From Zavarzinia sp. (lineage in GTDB: Bacteria; Pseudomonadota; Alphaproteobacteria; Zavarziniales; Zavarziniaceae): a stretch of DNA of 5,670 nt. Location of the stretch: the NCBI GenBank assembly GCA_028694545.1, contig JAQVKV010000205.1, positions 1-5,670 of the forward strand, written 5' to 3'. Positions 1 to 5,670 of the stretch are shown here, piece after piece (within the stretch, counting starts at the first letter, position 1; every line of letters starts with the position of its first letter). The translations under genes were made by a program, and so were the position numbers. The notes under the pieces are model-generated. The model did not search any database and was not told where the DNA came from. It saw nothing but the letters and a program-made list of their open reading frames with translations.

Positions 1-513
1 CCGGTCCATCAGCTCGACGAAATTGCAGGGCCGGAAGCGGCTGTCGAGTTGGGTCCTGAGGATGTCGTCCCAGGCGTCCCGGCAGGCCGAGGGGGAGCCG
101 GGGACGGCGAAGATCAGGGTCTTGTCGGCGATGCCGGCAAGTGCGCGGGACTGGATGGTGGAGGTGCCGATCTTGGCGAAGGAGAGCCAGCGGAAGAGTT
201 CGCCGAAGCCCTCGATCTCCTTGTCGATTACGGCGCGCACGGCTTCCGGCGTCACGTCGCGCCTGGTGATGCCGGTGCCGCCCGTGGTGATCACCACCTC
301 GACCTGCGGGTCGGCGGCATAGGCGCGTAAGTGTTCCTCGATCAGGGGGCGGTCGTCGGTGACGATGGCGCGCGCGGCAAGGATGTGACCCGCCTCGGTC
401 AGGCGCTGGACGAGCGTGTCGCCCGAACGGTCCTCGGCCGGGGTCCTGGTGTCGGAAATGGTGAGGACGGCGATGCGGACCGGACGGAAGGCCCGGCTTT
501 CGTCAACCGGCAT
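1..513 (-). CDS. moaB: MoaB, molybdenum cofactor biosynthesis protein B (3' end cut by window edge)
   Basis: Reading the minus strand from the ATG at 513-511 gives 171 codons with no stop, running off the left edge. The product belongs to the MoaB/MogA molybdopterin-binding fold, whose active members adenylylate molybdopterin with ATP before molybdate insertion, in the cytoplasm. Visible motifs are TTGGTG at residues 76-81, RRDVTPEA at 84-91, [12 protein letters not shown] at 101-112, [13 protein letters not shown] at 115-127 and [14 protein letters not shown] at 135-148. The last three closely match E. coli MoaB as I recall it. E. coli MoaB is about 170 residues and ends a few residues after its RPCNF motif; here RPCNF is at 161-165, so probably only a few residues are missing. 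The start overlaps the end of the transglycosylase gene by 11 bases, and only a weak GAAG lies upstream, so translational coupling is likely. MogA is the alternative, but the EGFGE and IGTST blocks favour MoaB. Confidence 0.93.
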   Translation of the reverse strand, partial: MPVDESRAFRPVRIAVLTISDTRTPAEDRSGDTLVQRLTEAGHILAARAIVTDDRPLIEEHLRAYAADPQVEVVITTGGTGITRRDVTPEAVRAVIDKEIEGFGELFRWLSFAKIGTSTIQSRALAGIADKTLIFAVPGSPSACRDAWDDILRTQLDSRFRPCNFVELMDR

Positions 514-2338
514 TGTTCTTCGTGCTCACGCGGATGGCATCCCGGTCCTGGGGGACATAGATCGGCCATGCGCCGGCGGCGGCGGCGTCCAGCGTCTCCA
601 GGGTCTGGCCGAGGCGGGCCTGATAGATCCAGAAGTTGGCCAGGATGCGTTCGATGAAGAGACGGGTCTCGCCGGCCGGAATGCTCTCGATGAAGAGCAG
701 GGGATCGCCGTTGTACTGCACGCTCTCCTGCCAGCGGATGGCGGCGCCGGGGCCCGCGTTATAGGCGGCGGCGACGAGGAAGAGATTGCTGCCGATGCCC
801 GAATTCGACATCAGCATCTCGATATAGGCCTGGCCGAGGCTGAGGTTGGTGCCCGGATCGGTCAGGTTCTGCATCTTGCGGCCAAGATCGATACCGCGCC
901 GGTCGGCGACGATGCGCGCCGTGGTCGGCATGAGCTGCATCAGGCCGATGGCGCCCACGGGACTGCGCGCATGGGTATTGAAACCCGATTCCTGCTTGGC
1001 GAAGGCGAAGAGCAGGGCGCGATCGATGCGCAGGCCCTCGCTCGGGCGCCAGGACGGGATCGGGTAGCGCCCGCCATGGCTCACCGCGTCGACGAGGCCG
1101 AGGCGCACCGCCAGTGCGTCGATGCCGGACGTCTCGGTCGGCGCCATCGAATTGCGCAGCATGCCGAGTTCGGCGCTGGCGAGATCGGGCTGACCGATGG
1201 CGGCGAGCGCGGCCGCGCGCTGCACCGCCGGATCGAAGGACAGCGCCGCGAGGTTGCGGGTGTCGATCTGGTCGAGATCGGGGGTCGCGGCAATGTCGCG
1301 GCCGAGCAGCCGCGTCGCCATCAGGCCGTAGAACGTGTTGGAATATTCGGCGGCCTGCGTCAGATGGTCGAGCACCCGTTCCGGCCGGCCGGCGACGAGA
1401 TCGGTGCGGGCCGCCCAGAAGGCGGCGGCCGAAACCACCCAGGCGGAGACATTCTGCGCCTCGGCCAGGGCCGAGAAATGGATGCCGGCGCGAGCAGGTT
1501 CGCCCAGGCGCCAGGCAGCGAGGCCCGCCGTCCAGTCCGCCATCGGGATTTCGGCGCGCGAACGGTCGGCCACGCCGGCGGCGAGTTCGTAGGCGGCGCG
1601 ATCGTCGCCCATGCGATAGTAGTGCCGGGCGATCTCCGCCCGCGCATATTCCTGGTCGACGGGGGACAGGCGCCCGCCCACCCGTGGCTCCTCCAGCAAT
1701 TGCACGGCCTGGTCCGGACGGTCGGCGCGCAGCGCCGCCGCGATGCGGGGCGAGGTGGCGCGGCGGGCATAGGCCTGGGGCCTTCCCTTCGGCTCGAGCG
1801 GCATGGCGTCGAGCGGGGAATCCATCATGGCGAAGGCTGATGCCGCCTCGGCCGGGCGCACGAGCGGCCCCAGTCCGTCACCGGCCCCGGTCGGATGGCC
1901 AAGGGTGGCCAGCGCCTCGATTTCCTCGCGCCCGGGCAGATCGTCGTAGGCGGCCAGCCAGCGGTTCAGTTCACGCTTGTCGGCGCGATAGCGCGCGGTG
2001 TCGAGATAGCGTTCGCGCAGCAGGTGGCCGACCAGCATGAGATCGCCCAATTGCGCGACGAGACGGTCGGCCTCGGCAAAATCGCCCCGCTGCTGGGCCT
2101 CGAAGGCGGCGCGGTAAAGACGGAGATCTGCGGTCGAAAGCGAATGTAGCGGCCGCCCGGCCAGGGTGGTCGCCGCCGTGGCCGGCGCGTCCGACGGGCT
2201 GCCGGCGCGGGCGGAAAGGGACGGTAGTGTAAGGCCACAGGCAACCAGAACGGCCAGTAGGGAACGCCCCGCCATCCGCATCCGCACACCAGTTCCCAGA
2301 ACGCCCCCCGCGCTCGAACCATTCCGTCCGATCGGCAT
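503..2338 (-). CDS. slt: Soluble lytic murein transglycosylase (Slt70-like), periplasmic
   Basis: The 611-residue product should cleave the MurNAc-GlcNAc bond of peptidoglycan to leave 1,6-anhydroMurNAc ends, in the periplasm. The C-terminal SLT domain (about 430-575) is clear: AFAKQESGFN with catalytic Glu450, GAIGLMQLMPTTA at 462-474, AAYNAGPG at 524-531 and ESIPAGETRLFIERIL at 551-566, the order seen in E. coli Slt70. Residues about 60-420 are alanine-rich and helical-looking, consistent with the superhelical U-domain of this family, and total length is close to Slt70. The N-terminus carries a signal peptide: basic RMAGR, hydrophobic SLLAVLVACGLTLPSL, then a likely signal peptidase I site after SARA (residue 45). 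The first ATG (2338) has GAGGG four bases upstream and gives a long n-region. ATGs at 2281 (residue 20) and 2275 (residue 22) would give a more usual signal peptide. The gene lies 79 bases after the glycosylase gene and overlaps moaB. Confidence 0.93.
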   Translation of the reverse strand: MPIGRNGSSAGGVLGTGVRMRMAGRSLLAVLVACGLTLPSLSARAGSPSDAPATAATTLAGRPLHSLSTADLRLYRAAFEAQQRGDFAEADRLVAQLGDLMLVGHLLRERYLDTARYRADKRELNRWLAAYDDLPGREEIEALATLGHPTGAGDGLGPLVRPAEAASAFAMMDSPLDAMPLEPKGRPQAYARRATSPRIAAALRADRPDQAVQLLEEPRVGGRLSPVDQEYARAEIARHYYRMGDDRAAYELAAGVADRSRAEIPMADWTAGLAAWRLGEPARAGIHFSALAEAQNVSAWVVSAAAFWAARTDLVAGRPERVLDHLTQAAEYSNTFYGLMATRLLGRDIAATPDLDQIDTRNLAALSFDPAVQRAAALAAIGQPDLASAELGMLRNSMAPTETSGIDALAVRLGLVDAVSHGGRYPIPSWRPSEGLRIDRALLFAFAKQESGFNTHARSPVGAIGLMQLMPTTARIVADRRGIDLGRKMQNLTDPGTNLSLGQAYIEMLMSNSGIGSNLFLVAAAYNAGPGAAIRWQESVQYNGDPLLFIESIPAGETRLFIERILANFWIYQARLGQTLETLDAAAAGAWPIYVPQDRDAIRVSTKNNAG

Positions 2339-2342
2339 CCAG

Positions 2343-2347
2343 CCCTC
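2343..2347 (-). promoter_or_regulatory. Candidate ribosome binding site supporting the upstream slt start
   Basis: On the minus strand GAGGG is followed by four bases (CTGG) and then ATG at 2338. The spacing is slightly short but the match is better than anything at a good distance before the alternative ATGs at 2281 and 2275, where only GGGA, 13 bases before the 2281 ATG, is seen. It is the main reason for choosing the 611-residue form of the transglycosylase. Confidence 0.45.
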
Positions 2348-2371
2348 GATTGCCCCAGTCAGCCCGGGTGA

Positions 2372-2400
2372 ATGGTAATGCAGGGGGCGGGCGATGCCAA
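2372..2400 (-). promoter_or_regulatory. Candidate sigma70-type promoter for slt-moaB
   Basis: On the minus strand TTGGCA (2400-2395, five of six to the -35 consensus) is separated by exactly 17 bases from TACCAT (2377-2372, four of six to TATAAT). Transcription would begin near 2365, giving a leader of roughly 27 bases to the ATG at 2338. It lies wholly within the 79-base gap after the glycosylase stop, so slt and moaB could be expressed independently of the glycosylase gene. No terminator with a T-tract is visible in that gap, so read-through from upstream is also possible. Confidence 0.5.
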
Positions 2401-2417
2401 GCCGCTCGGGACTGGTC

Positions 2418-3266
2418 TCAACCCTCGCCAGATGGCTTGTCGCCGGACAGTTTACGCCGCACGGCCAGAAGGTCGCGCCAGGCTTCGCGCTTGGCGAGCG
2501 GCTGGCGCAGCAGATAGGCGGGGTGCAGGGTCGGCATGGCGGGAATGCCGTGCCATTCGTGCCAACGTCCGCGCAGGCGGGTGATGCCCTCGCTCGTGCC
2601 CAGCAGGCTGGAGGCCGGCGTGCCGCCCAGCAGCAGGATCACTTTCGGTTTCGAGAGATGGATCAGGCGCTCGACGAAGGGCAGGCAGGTCGCGGTCTCG
2701 ACCGGGTCGGGCTTGCGGTTGGCGGGCGGGCGCCAGAACAGGATGTTGGCGATATAAGCGTCTCGCGCCCGGTCACGGCCGATGGCGGCCAGCATGCGGT
2801 CCAGCAACTGCCCGGCGCGGCCGACGAAGGGCCGCCCCAACCGGTCCTCGTCCGCCCCCGGCGCTTCGCCGATCAGCATGAGATCAGCCCCGGCGATCCC
2901 GTCGGCGATGACCGTGTGAGTCGCGCCCGCCTTCAGGGGACAACCATCGAAGGCGCGAATCGCGGCTTCAAGCGTGGCAATATCGTCGCAGGCCTCGGCA
3001 ATCGCGCGGGCGTTTTCGACCAAAGCCGGATTGACTGCCGGGGCGTTCCGTGCCGCCGGCGCGGCCCCGTGGAATGGTGCCGGCGATGCCGGCGAAAGCG
3101 CGGAAGACGTCGCGGCAACAGGGGCTTGCGGGGCTTTCGCCTGGGCCCTTTCAGCCAGCCGGCGCGAAGTCTCGAAGCGGTCGACCGGTTCGTCGCCGAT
3201 CGCCTCGTCGACGCCGACCGACAGGTACCATTCGAGAATTGCCGCGTTTTCCGTGATTTGATCCAT
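2418..3266 (-). CDS. udg: Uracil-DNA glycosylase, family 4-like, with incomplete Fe-S cysteine set
   Basis: The 282-residue product should excise uracil from DNA as the first step of base excision repair, in the cytoplasm. The catalytic domain spans about 95-272. Motif A is GEAPGADED (133-141) followed by [16 protein letters not shown] (144-159). Further matches are [11 protein letters not shown] (174-184), CLPFVER (194-200), ILLLGGTPA (210-218) and motif [10 protein letters not shown] (246-254, His248). Canonical family 4 enzymes hold a 4Fe-4S cluster with a CxxC pair, a Cys in the KCRPPGNR block and a Cys before PF/PY. Here Phe106 and Trp178 replace two of these, leaving Cys109 and Cys194; Cys93 lies elsewhere. 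The N-terminal segment [14 protein letters not shown] (10-23) resembles alphaproteobacterial homologues I remember, and supports this ATG although no Shine-Dalgarno is seen. Residues about 42-80 form an Ala/Pro-rich, probably disordered linker. It is the first gene of the minus-strand cluster and divergent from the ETF-QO gene. Confidence 0.9.
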   Translation of the reverse strand: MDQITENAAILEWYLSVGVDEAIGDEPVDRFETSRRLAERAQAKAPQAPVAATSSALSPASPAPFHGAAPAARNAPAVNPALVENARAIAEACDDIATLEAAIRAFDGCPLKAGATHTVIADGIAGADLMLIGEAPGADEDRLGRPFVGRAGQLLDRMLAAIGRDRARDAYIANILFWRPPANRKPDPVETATCLPFVERLIHLSKPKVILLLGGTPASSLLGTSEGITRLRGRWHEWHGIPAMPTLHPAYLLRQPLAKREAWRDLLAVRRKLSGDKPSGEG

Positions 3267-3368
3267 GGATTGACAATAGCACTGACGCTATGTTCCCGCT
3301 TCACGAACATCGAGGCCGCAAGGCCGGGCCAGCAATTCAATATTCATAGCGGGGTTAGGAGGAACTTC
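3267..3368. promoter_or_regulatory. Divergent intergenic region between udg and the ETF-QO gene
   Basis: These 102 bases separate two divergent start codons and must hold promoters for both directions unless transcription enters from outside. Visible pieces are a perfect TTGACA on the plus strand at 3270-3275, lacking a -10 at 16-18 bases, and a short dyad ATAGC-6 bases-GCTAT at 3276-3291. An AT-rich patch around 3334-3348 contains ATTCA twice. No complete promoter can be assigned with confidence to either gene. Confidence 0.4.
3357..3362 (+). promoter_or_regulatory. Strong Shine-Dalgarno of the ETF-QO gene
   Basis: A perfect AGGAGG is followed by six bases and the ATG at 3369. This fixes the ETF-QO start. 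The same frame stays open for 325 codons upstream to 2394, but that stretch is the antisense of the glycosylase gene and resembles no protein I know. Confidence 0.9.
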
Positions 3369-5018
3369 ATGGAACGCGAGGCGATGGAGTTCGACGTGGT
3401 CATCGTCGGCGCCGGGCCGGCGGGTCTGTCGGCGGCGATCAGGTTCAAGCAGCTCTGCGCCGAGCAAGGCAAGGACTATTCGGTCTGCGTCATCGAGAAG
3501 GGCTCGGAAGTCGGCGCGCATATCCTGTCGGGCGCCGTGCTCGACCCGAAGGCGCTGAACGAGCTGCTGCCGGACTGGAAGGAGCGCGGCGCGCCCTTGA
3601 ACACGCCGGTGACCGAGGACAAGTGGCTGGTCCTGACCGAGAAGAAGTCGATCGCCCTGCCGGGCTTCATCATGCCCGGCTTCATGCACAACGAGGGCAA
3701 CTACATCGTTTCGCTGGGCAACGTCTGCCGCTGGCTCGCCACCCAGGCGGAAGAGCTTGGCGTCGAGATCTACCCGGGCTTCGCCGCCGCCGAGGTGCTC
3801 TATCACGAGGACGGCTCGGTGAAGGGCGTCGCCACCGGCGACATGGGTGTCGCGCGCGACGGCCACCACAAGGACACCTATACGCCGGGCGTGGAGCTGC
3901 ATGCGAAGTACACCTTCTTCGCGGAAGGCGTGCGCGGCAGCTTGTCGAAGGAAATCATCGCGCATTACAACCTGCGCGAAGGCAAGCAGCCCCAGACCTA
4001 CGGCATCGGCATCAAGGAACTGTGGCAGATCGATCCGGCCAAGCACAAGGAAGGCCTGGTGCTGCACGCCCAGGGCTGGCCGCTGGACAAGAAGACGGCG
4101 GGCGGTGCCTTCCTCTATCACCTCGAGGACAATCAGGTCGCGGTCGGCTATGTCGTCGCCCTCGACTACTGGAACCCGTATCTGTCCCCCTTCGAGGAAT
4201 TCCAGCGCTTCAAAACCCACGAGGCCATTCGCCCGTTCTTCGAGGGCGGCAAGCGCATCGCCTACGGCGCGCGCGCCATCAACGAGGGCGGCTATCAGTC
4301 GATCCCGAAGCTGACCTTCCCGGGCGGCGTGCTCATCGGCTGCTCGGCAGGCTTCGTCAACGTGCCGCGCATCAAGGGCAGCCACAACGCCATGAAGACC
4401 GGCATGATGGCCGCCGAAGCCGCCTTCGAGGCGATCGACGCCGGCCGTGAAGGCCATGACGAGCTGACCGAATACGCCAACAAGTTCTCCACGTCCTGGG
4501 TGAAGGACGAGCTCTTCAAGGTCCGCAACGTCCGTCCGGCCCTGAAGTGGGGCACGGTGAAAGGCACGATCTACGGCGGCTTCGACATGTGGATGAGCCA
4601 TCTCGGCATGCCGCTGCCGTGGACGCTCGGCCATCATCCGGACAACACCAGCCTGGTGAAGGCCAAGGACGCGCCGAAGATCGAGTACCCGAAGCCCGAC
4701 GGCAAGGTGACCTTCGATCGCCTGTCCTCGGTGTTCCTGTCGAACACGAACCACGAGGAAGATCAGCCGATCCACCTGACGCTGAAGGATCCGTCGGTGC
4801 CGATCGCGATCAACCTCGCGCAGTACGACGCGCCGGAGCAGCGTTACTGCCCGGCCGGCGTCTACGAGATCGTGGGCCAGGACAAGGGCGAGCCGCGGCT
4901 GCAGATCAACGCGCAGAACTGCGTGCACTGCAAGACCTGCGACATCAAGGATCCGACCCAGAACATCAACTGGGTGGTGCCGGAAGGCGGCGGTGGCCCC
5001 AATTACCCGAACATGTGA
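3369..5018 (+). CDS. Electron transfer flavoprotein-ubiquinone oxidoreductase (ETF-QO)
   Basis: The 549-residue product oxidises reduced ETF, which collects electrons from acyl-CoA and related dehydrogenases, and reduces ubiquinone at the inner face of the cytoplasmic membrane. The FAD-binding start is [15 protein letters not shown] (9-23, GxGxxG at 14-19), followed by [20 protein letters not shown] (41-60). The middle contains [12 protein letters not shown] (211-222), [18 protein letters not shown] (245-262) and a second flavin-contacting stretch [20 protein letters not shown] (324-343). The C-terminal 4Fe-4S domain has all four cysteines: Cys494 in RYCPAGVYE, then Cys518, Cys521 and Cys524 in [13 protein letters not shown], ending with [17 protein letters not shown]. 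Length and domain order match the mitochondrial enzyme without its targeting peptide, and nothing is missing. No etfA or etfB lies in the window. The gene appears monocistronic, with its own ribosome site and a terminator 30 bases after the stop. FixC proteins are shorter relatives without the fused ferredoxin domain, so are excluded. Confidence 0.97.
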   Translation: MEREAMEFDVVIVGAGPAGLSAAIRFKQLCAEQGKDYSVCVIEKGSEVGAHILSGAVLDPKALNELLPDWKERGAPLNTPVTEDKWLVLTEKKSIALPGFIMPGFMHNEGNYIVSLGNVCRWLATQAEELGVEIYPGFAAAEVLYHEDGSVKGVATGDMGVARDGHHKDTYTPGVELHAKYTFFAEGVRGSLSKEIIAHYNLREGKQPQTYGIGIKELWQIDPAKHKEGLVLHAQGWPLDKKTAGGAFLYHLEDNQVAVGYVVALDYWNPYLSPFEEFQRFKTHEAIRPFFEGGKRIAYGARAINEGGYQSIPKLTFPGGVLIGCSAGFVNVPRIKGSHNAMKTGMMAAEAAFEAIDAGREGHDELTEYANKFSTSWVKDELFKVRNVRPALKWGTVKGTIYGGFDMWMSHLGMPLPWTLGHHPDNTSLVKAKDAPKIEYPKPDGKVTFDRLSSVFLSNTNHEEDQPIHLTLKDPSVPIAINLAQYDAPEQRYCPAGVYEIVGQDKGEPRLQINAQNCVHCKTCDIKDPTQNINWVVPEGGGGPNYPNM

Positions 5019-5047
5019 GGGCACGCCCCGCATGTGATCCTGCATCG

Positions 5048-5089
5048 GGTCCCGGCATCGCGCGACGGCGGTGCCGGGACCTTTCTTTT
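5048..5089 (+). terminator. Intrinsic terminator of the ETF-QO gene
   Basis: A perfect 10-base-pair stem GGTCCCGGCA (5048-5057) / TGCCGGGACC (5072-5081) can be extended inward through a G-U pair and three more pairs, leaving a loop near 5062-5067. It is followed directly by TTTCTTTT (5082-5089). The stem is GC-rich and the T-run lies on the plus-strand 3' side, so it ends plus-strand transcription 30 bases after the ETF-QO stop and insulates the lipoprotein gene. Confidence 0.88.
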
Positions 5090-5126
5090 GCGGTGTGCCG
5101 GCTCGGTGGACGGCTGCATCGAACTG

Positions 5127-5156
5127 TTGTCGGCGGGCGCGGAGCGGCACTAGATT
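5127..5156 (+). promoter_or_regulatory. Candidate promoter of the TPR lipoprotein gene
   Basis: TTGTCG (5127-5132, four of six to TTGACA) and TAGATT (5151-5156, four of six to TATAAT) are separated by 18 bases. Initiation about seven bases after the -10 would fall at or next to the ATG at 5164, implying an almost leaderless message. The position, after a strong terminator and before the gene, supports a promoter here, but the hexamers are only moderate. Confidence 0.4.
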
Positions 5157-5163
5157 GATCACC

Positions 5164-5670
5164 ATGAAAACCCGTCCCAAGGGCGAACAACGCCCTGATT
5201 CCTCCCACCATCGCCCCCTCATCGCCGTCGCGCCGCCCGCGCGCGCGCGGCGCGGGCTCGCTGCCGCCGTCATCGGCGCGCTTCTCGTCACCGGCTGCGG
5301 CAGCAGCGGCGCCGCCGTGCCCGAGGCGGCCTATATCGAGGACGTGAAGGCGATCGAGGTCCGCTCGCTCGCCGGCGGCTATCTGGCCGCGCGTTTCGCG
5401 GGCGGGGTCCAGGACGCCTTCGCCTCCGCCCGTTTCTACGAGGACGCCCTGCGTCTCGACCCGGGCAACACCGGCCTGCGCCGGCAGGCCATGATGTCGT
5501 CGCTGCTGGTCGGCAATTATCTCGACGCCGCGACCCATGCCGAAATCATCGCCCGGCTGGAGAAGGCCGACACGATTGCCCCGCTGATCGCGACCATCGG
5601 TGAATTGCGGACCGGCCGCTACGAAGCCGCCCTGAAGCGGCTGGAGGCCCTGCCGTCCAATTCGGCGCTG
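5164..5670 (+). CDS. TPR-type lipoprotein, N-terminal part (cut by window edge)
   Basis: The ATG at 5164 opens 169 codons without a stop to the right edge. Residues 1-30 are a long basic, proline-containing leader ending in ARARRG. A hydrophobic stretch LAAAVIGALLVTGC follows, where VTGC fits a lipobox with lipidated Cys45, so the mature protein should be anchored in the envelope. After a short GSSG linker, the region from about 64 on is helical and alanine-rich: SLAGGYLAARFAGGVQDAF then SARFYEDALRLDPGN (about 87-101) reads as a tetratricopeptide repeat, and NYLDAATHAEIIARLE and GRYEAALKRLEALPSN look like further repeat halves. TPR lipoproteins usually act as protein-binding scaffolds; the role here is unknown. 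No Shine-Dalgarno is visible close to the ATG (nearest GGAG ends 19 bases upstream). No in-frame ATG or GTG exists nearer the hydrophobic segment, so the long leader seems genuine. It is transcriptionally separated from ETF-QO by a terminator. Confidence 0.8.
   Translation, partial: MKTRPKGEQRPDSSHHRPLIAVAPPARARRGLAAAVIGALLVTGCGSSGAAVPEAAYIEDVKAIEVRSLAGGYLAARFAGGVQDAFASARFYEDALRLDPGNTGLRRQAMMSSLLVGNYLDAATHAEIIARLEKADTIAPLIATIGELRTGRYEAALKRLEALPSNSAL

Noticed and set aside
416..1840. A 474-codon plus-strand open frame across the slt gene
   Set aside because: It is the antisense shadow of the transglycosylase catalytic and helical domains, which carry clear family motifs on the minus strand.
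2355..2415. Inverted repeat CCAGTC / GACTGG flanking the udg-slt gap as a possible terminator
   Set aside because: The arms are only six bases, about 48 bases apart, with no T-tract on either strand.
2394..3368. A 325-codon in-frame upstream extension of the ETF-QO reading frame
   Set aside because: It is antisense to the well-supported glycosylase gene, shows no recognisable protein, and a perfect AGGAGG precedes the ATG at 3369.
3288..5291. A 667-codon open frame on the minus strand antisense to ETF-QO
   Set aside because: It mirrors the ETF-QO gene in GC-rich DNA, where antisense frames stay open through codon bias. Its composition is unnatural (many Arg, His, Val, Asp repeats), it crosses the terminator, and it has no recognisable motif.
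5230..5300. Tat signal reading of the ARRGLAAAV stretch in the lipoprotein
   Set aside because: Twin arginines are present but the rest of the S/T-RRxFLK consensus is absent; a lipobox signal explains the region.

Overview
The window reads as ordinary chromosomal DNA from a GC-rich alphaproteobacterium, possibly Rhodospirillales or a relative. That placement rests on the very high GC content, the alphaproteobacterial style of the uracil-DNA glycosylase and of the TPR lipoprotein, and a stand-alone ETF-ubiquinone oxidoreductase. It is inference from protein resemblance recalled from memory, not a search result. No mobile element, CRISPR array, tRNA or rRNA is visible.

Layout. On the minus strand, read right to left, lie a family-4-like uracil-DNA glycosylase (3266 to 2418), a soluble lytic murein transglycosylase with a signal peptide (2338 to 503) and MoaB for molybdenum cofactor synthesis (513 to the left edge, C-terminus just cut). 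The transglycosylase stop and the moaB start overlap by 11 bases. A good sigma70-like promoter lies in the 79-base gap between the glycosylase and transglycosylase genes. A 102-base divergent region (3267-3368) separates these genes from the plus-strand ETF-QO gene (3369-5018), which has a perfect AGGAGG ribosome site and a strong intrinsic terminator (5048-5089). A candidate promoter then leads into a TPR-type lipoprotein gene (5164 to the right edge, truncated).

Function. The genes do not form one pathway. ETF-QO passes electrons from acyl-CoA and amine dehydrogenases, via ETF, to the quinone pool. The glycosylase repairs deaminated cytosine. The transglycosylase cuts peptidoglycan in the periplasm. 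MoaB acts in molybdopterin synthesis. The lipoprotein is envelope-anchored and of unknown role. The minus-strand cluster looks like a housekeeping neighbourhood transcribed together for convenience.

I found no new system. The points most worth a second look are the glycosylase that seems to lack two of the four Fe-S cysteines of family 4, the possible leaderless start of the lipoprotein gene, and the tight overlap of two functionally unrelated genes (transglycosylase and moaB).
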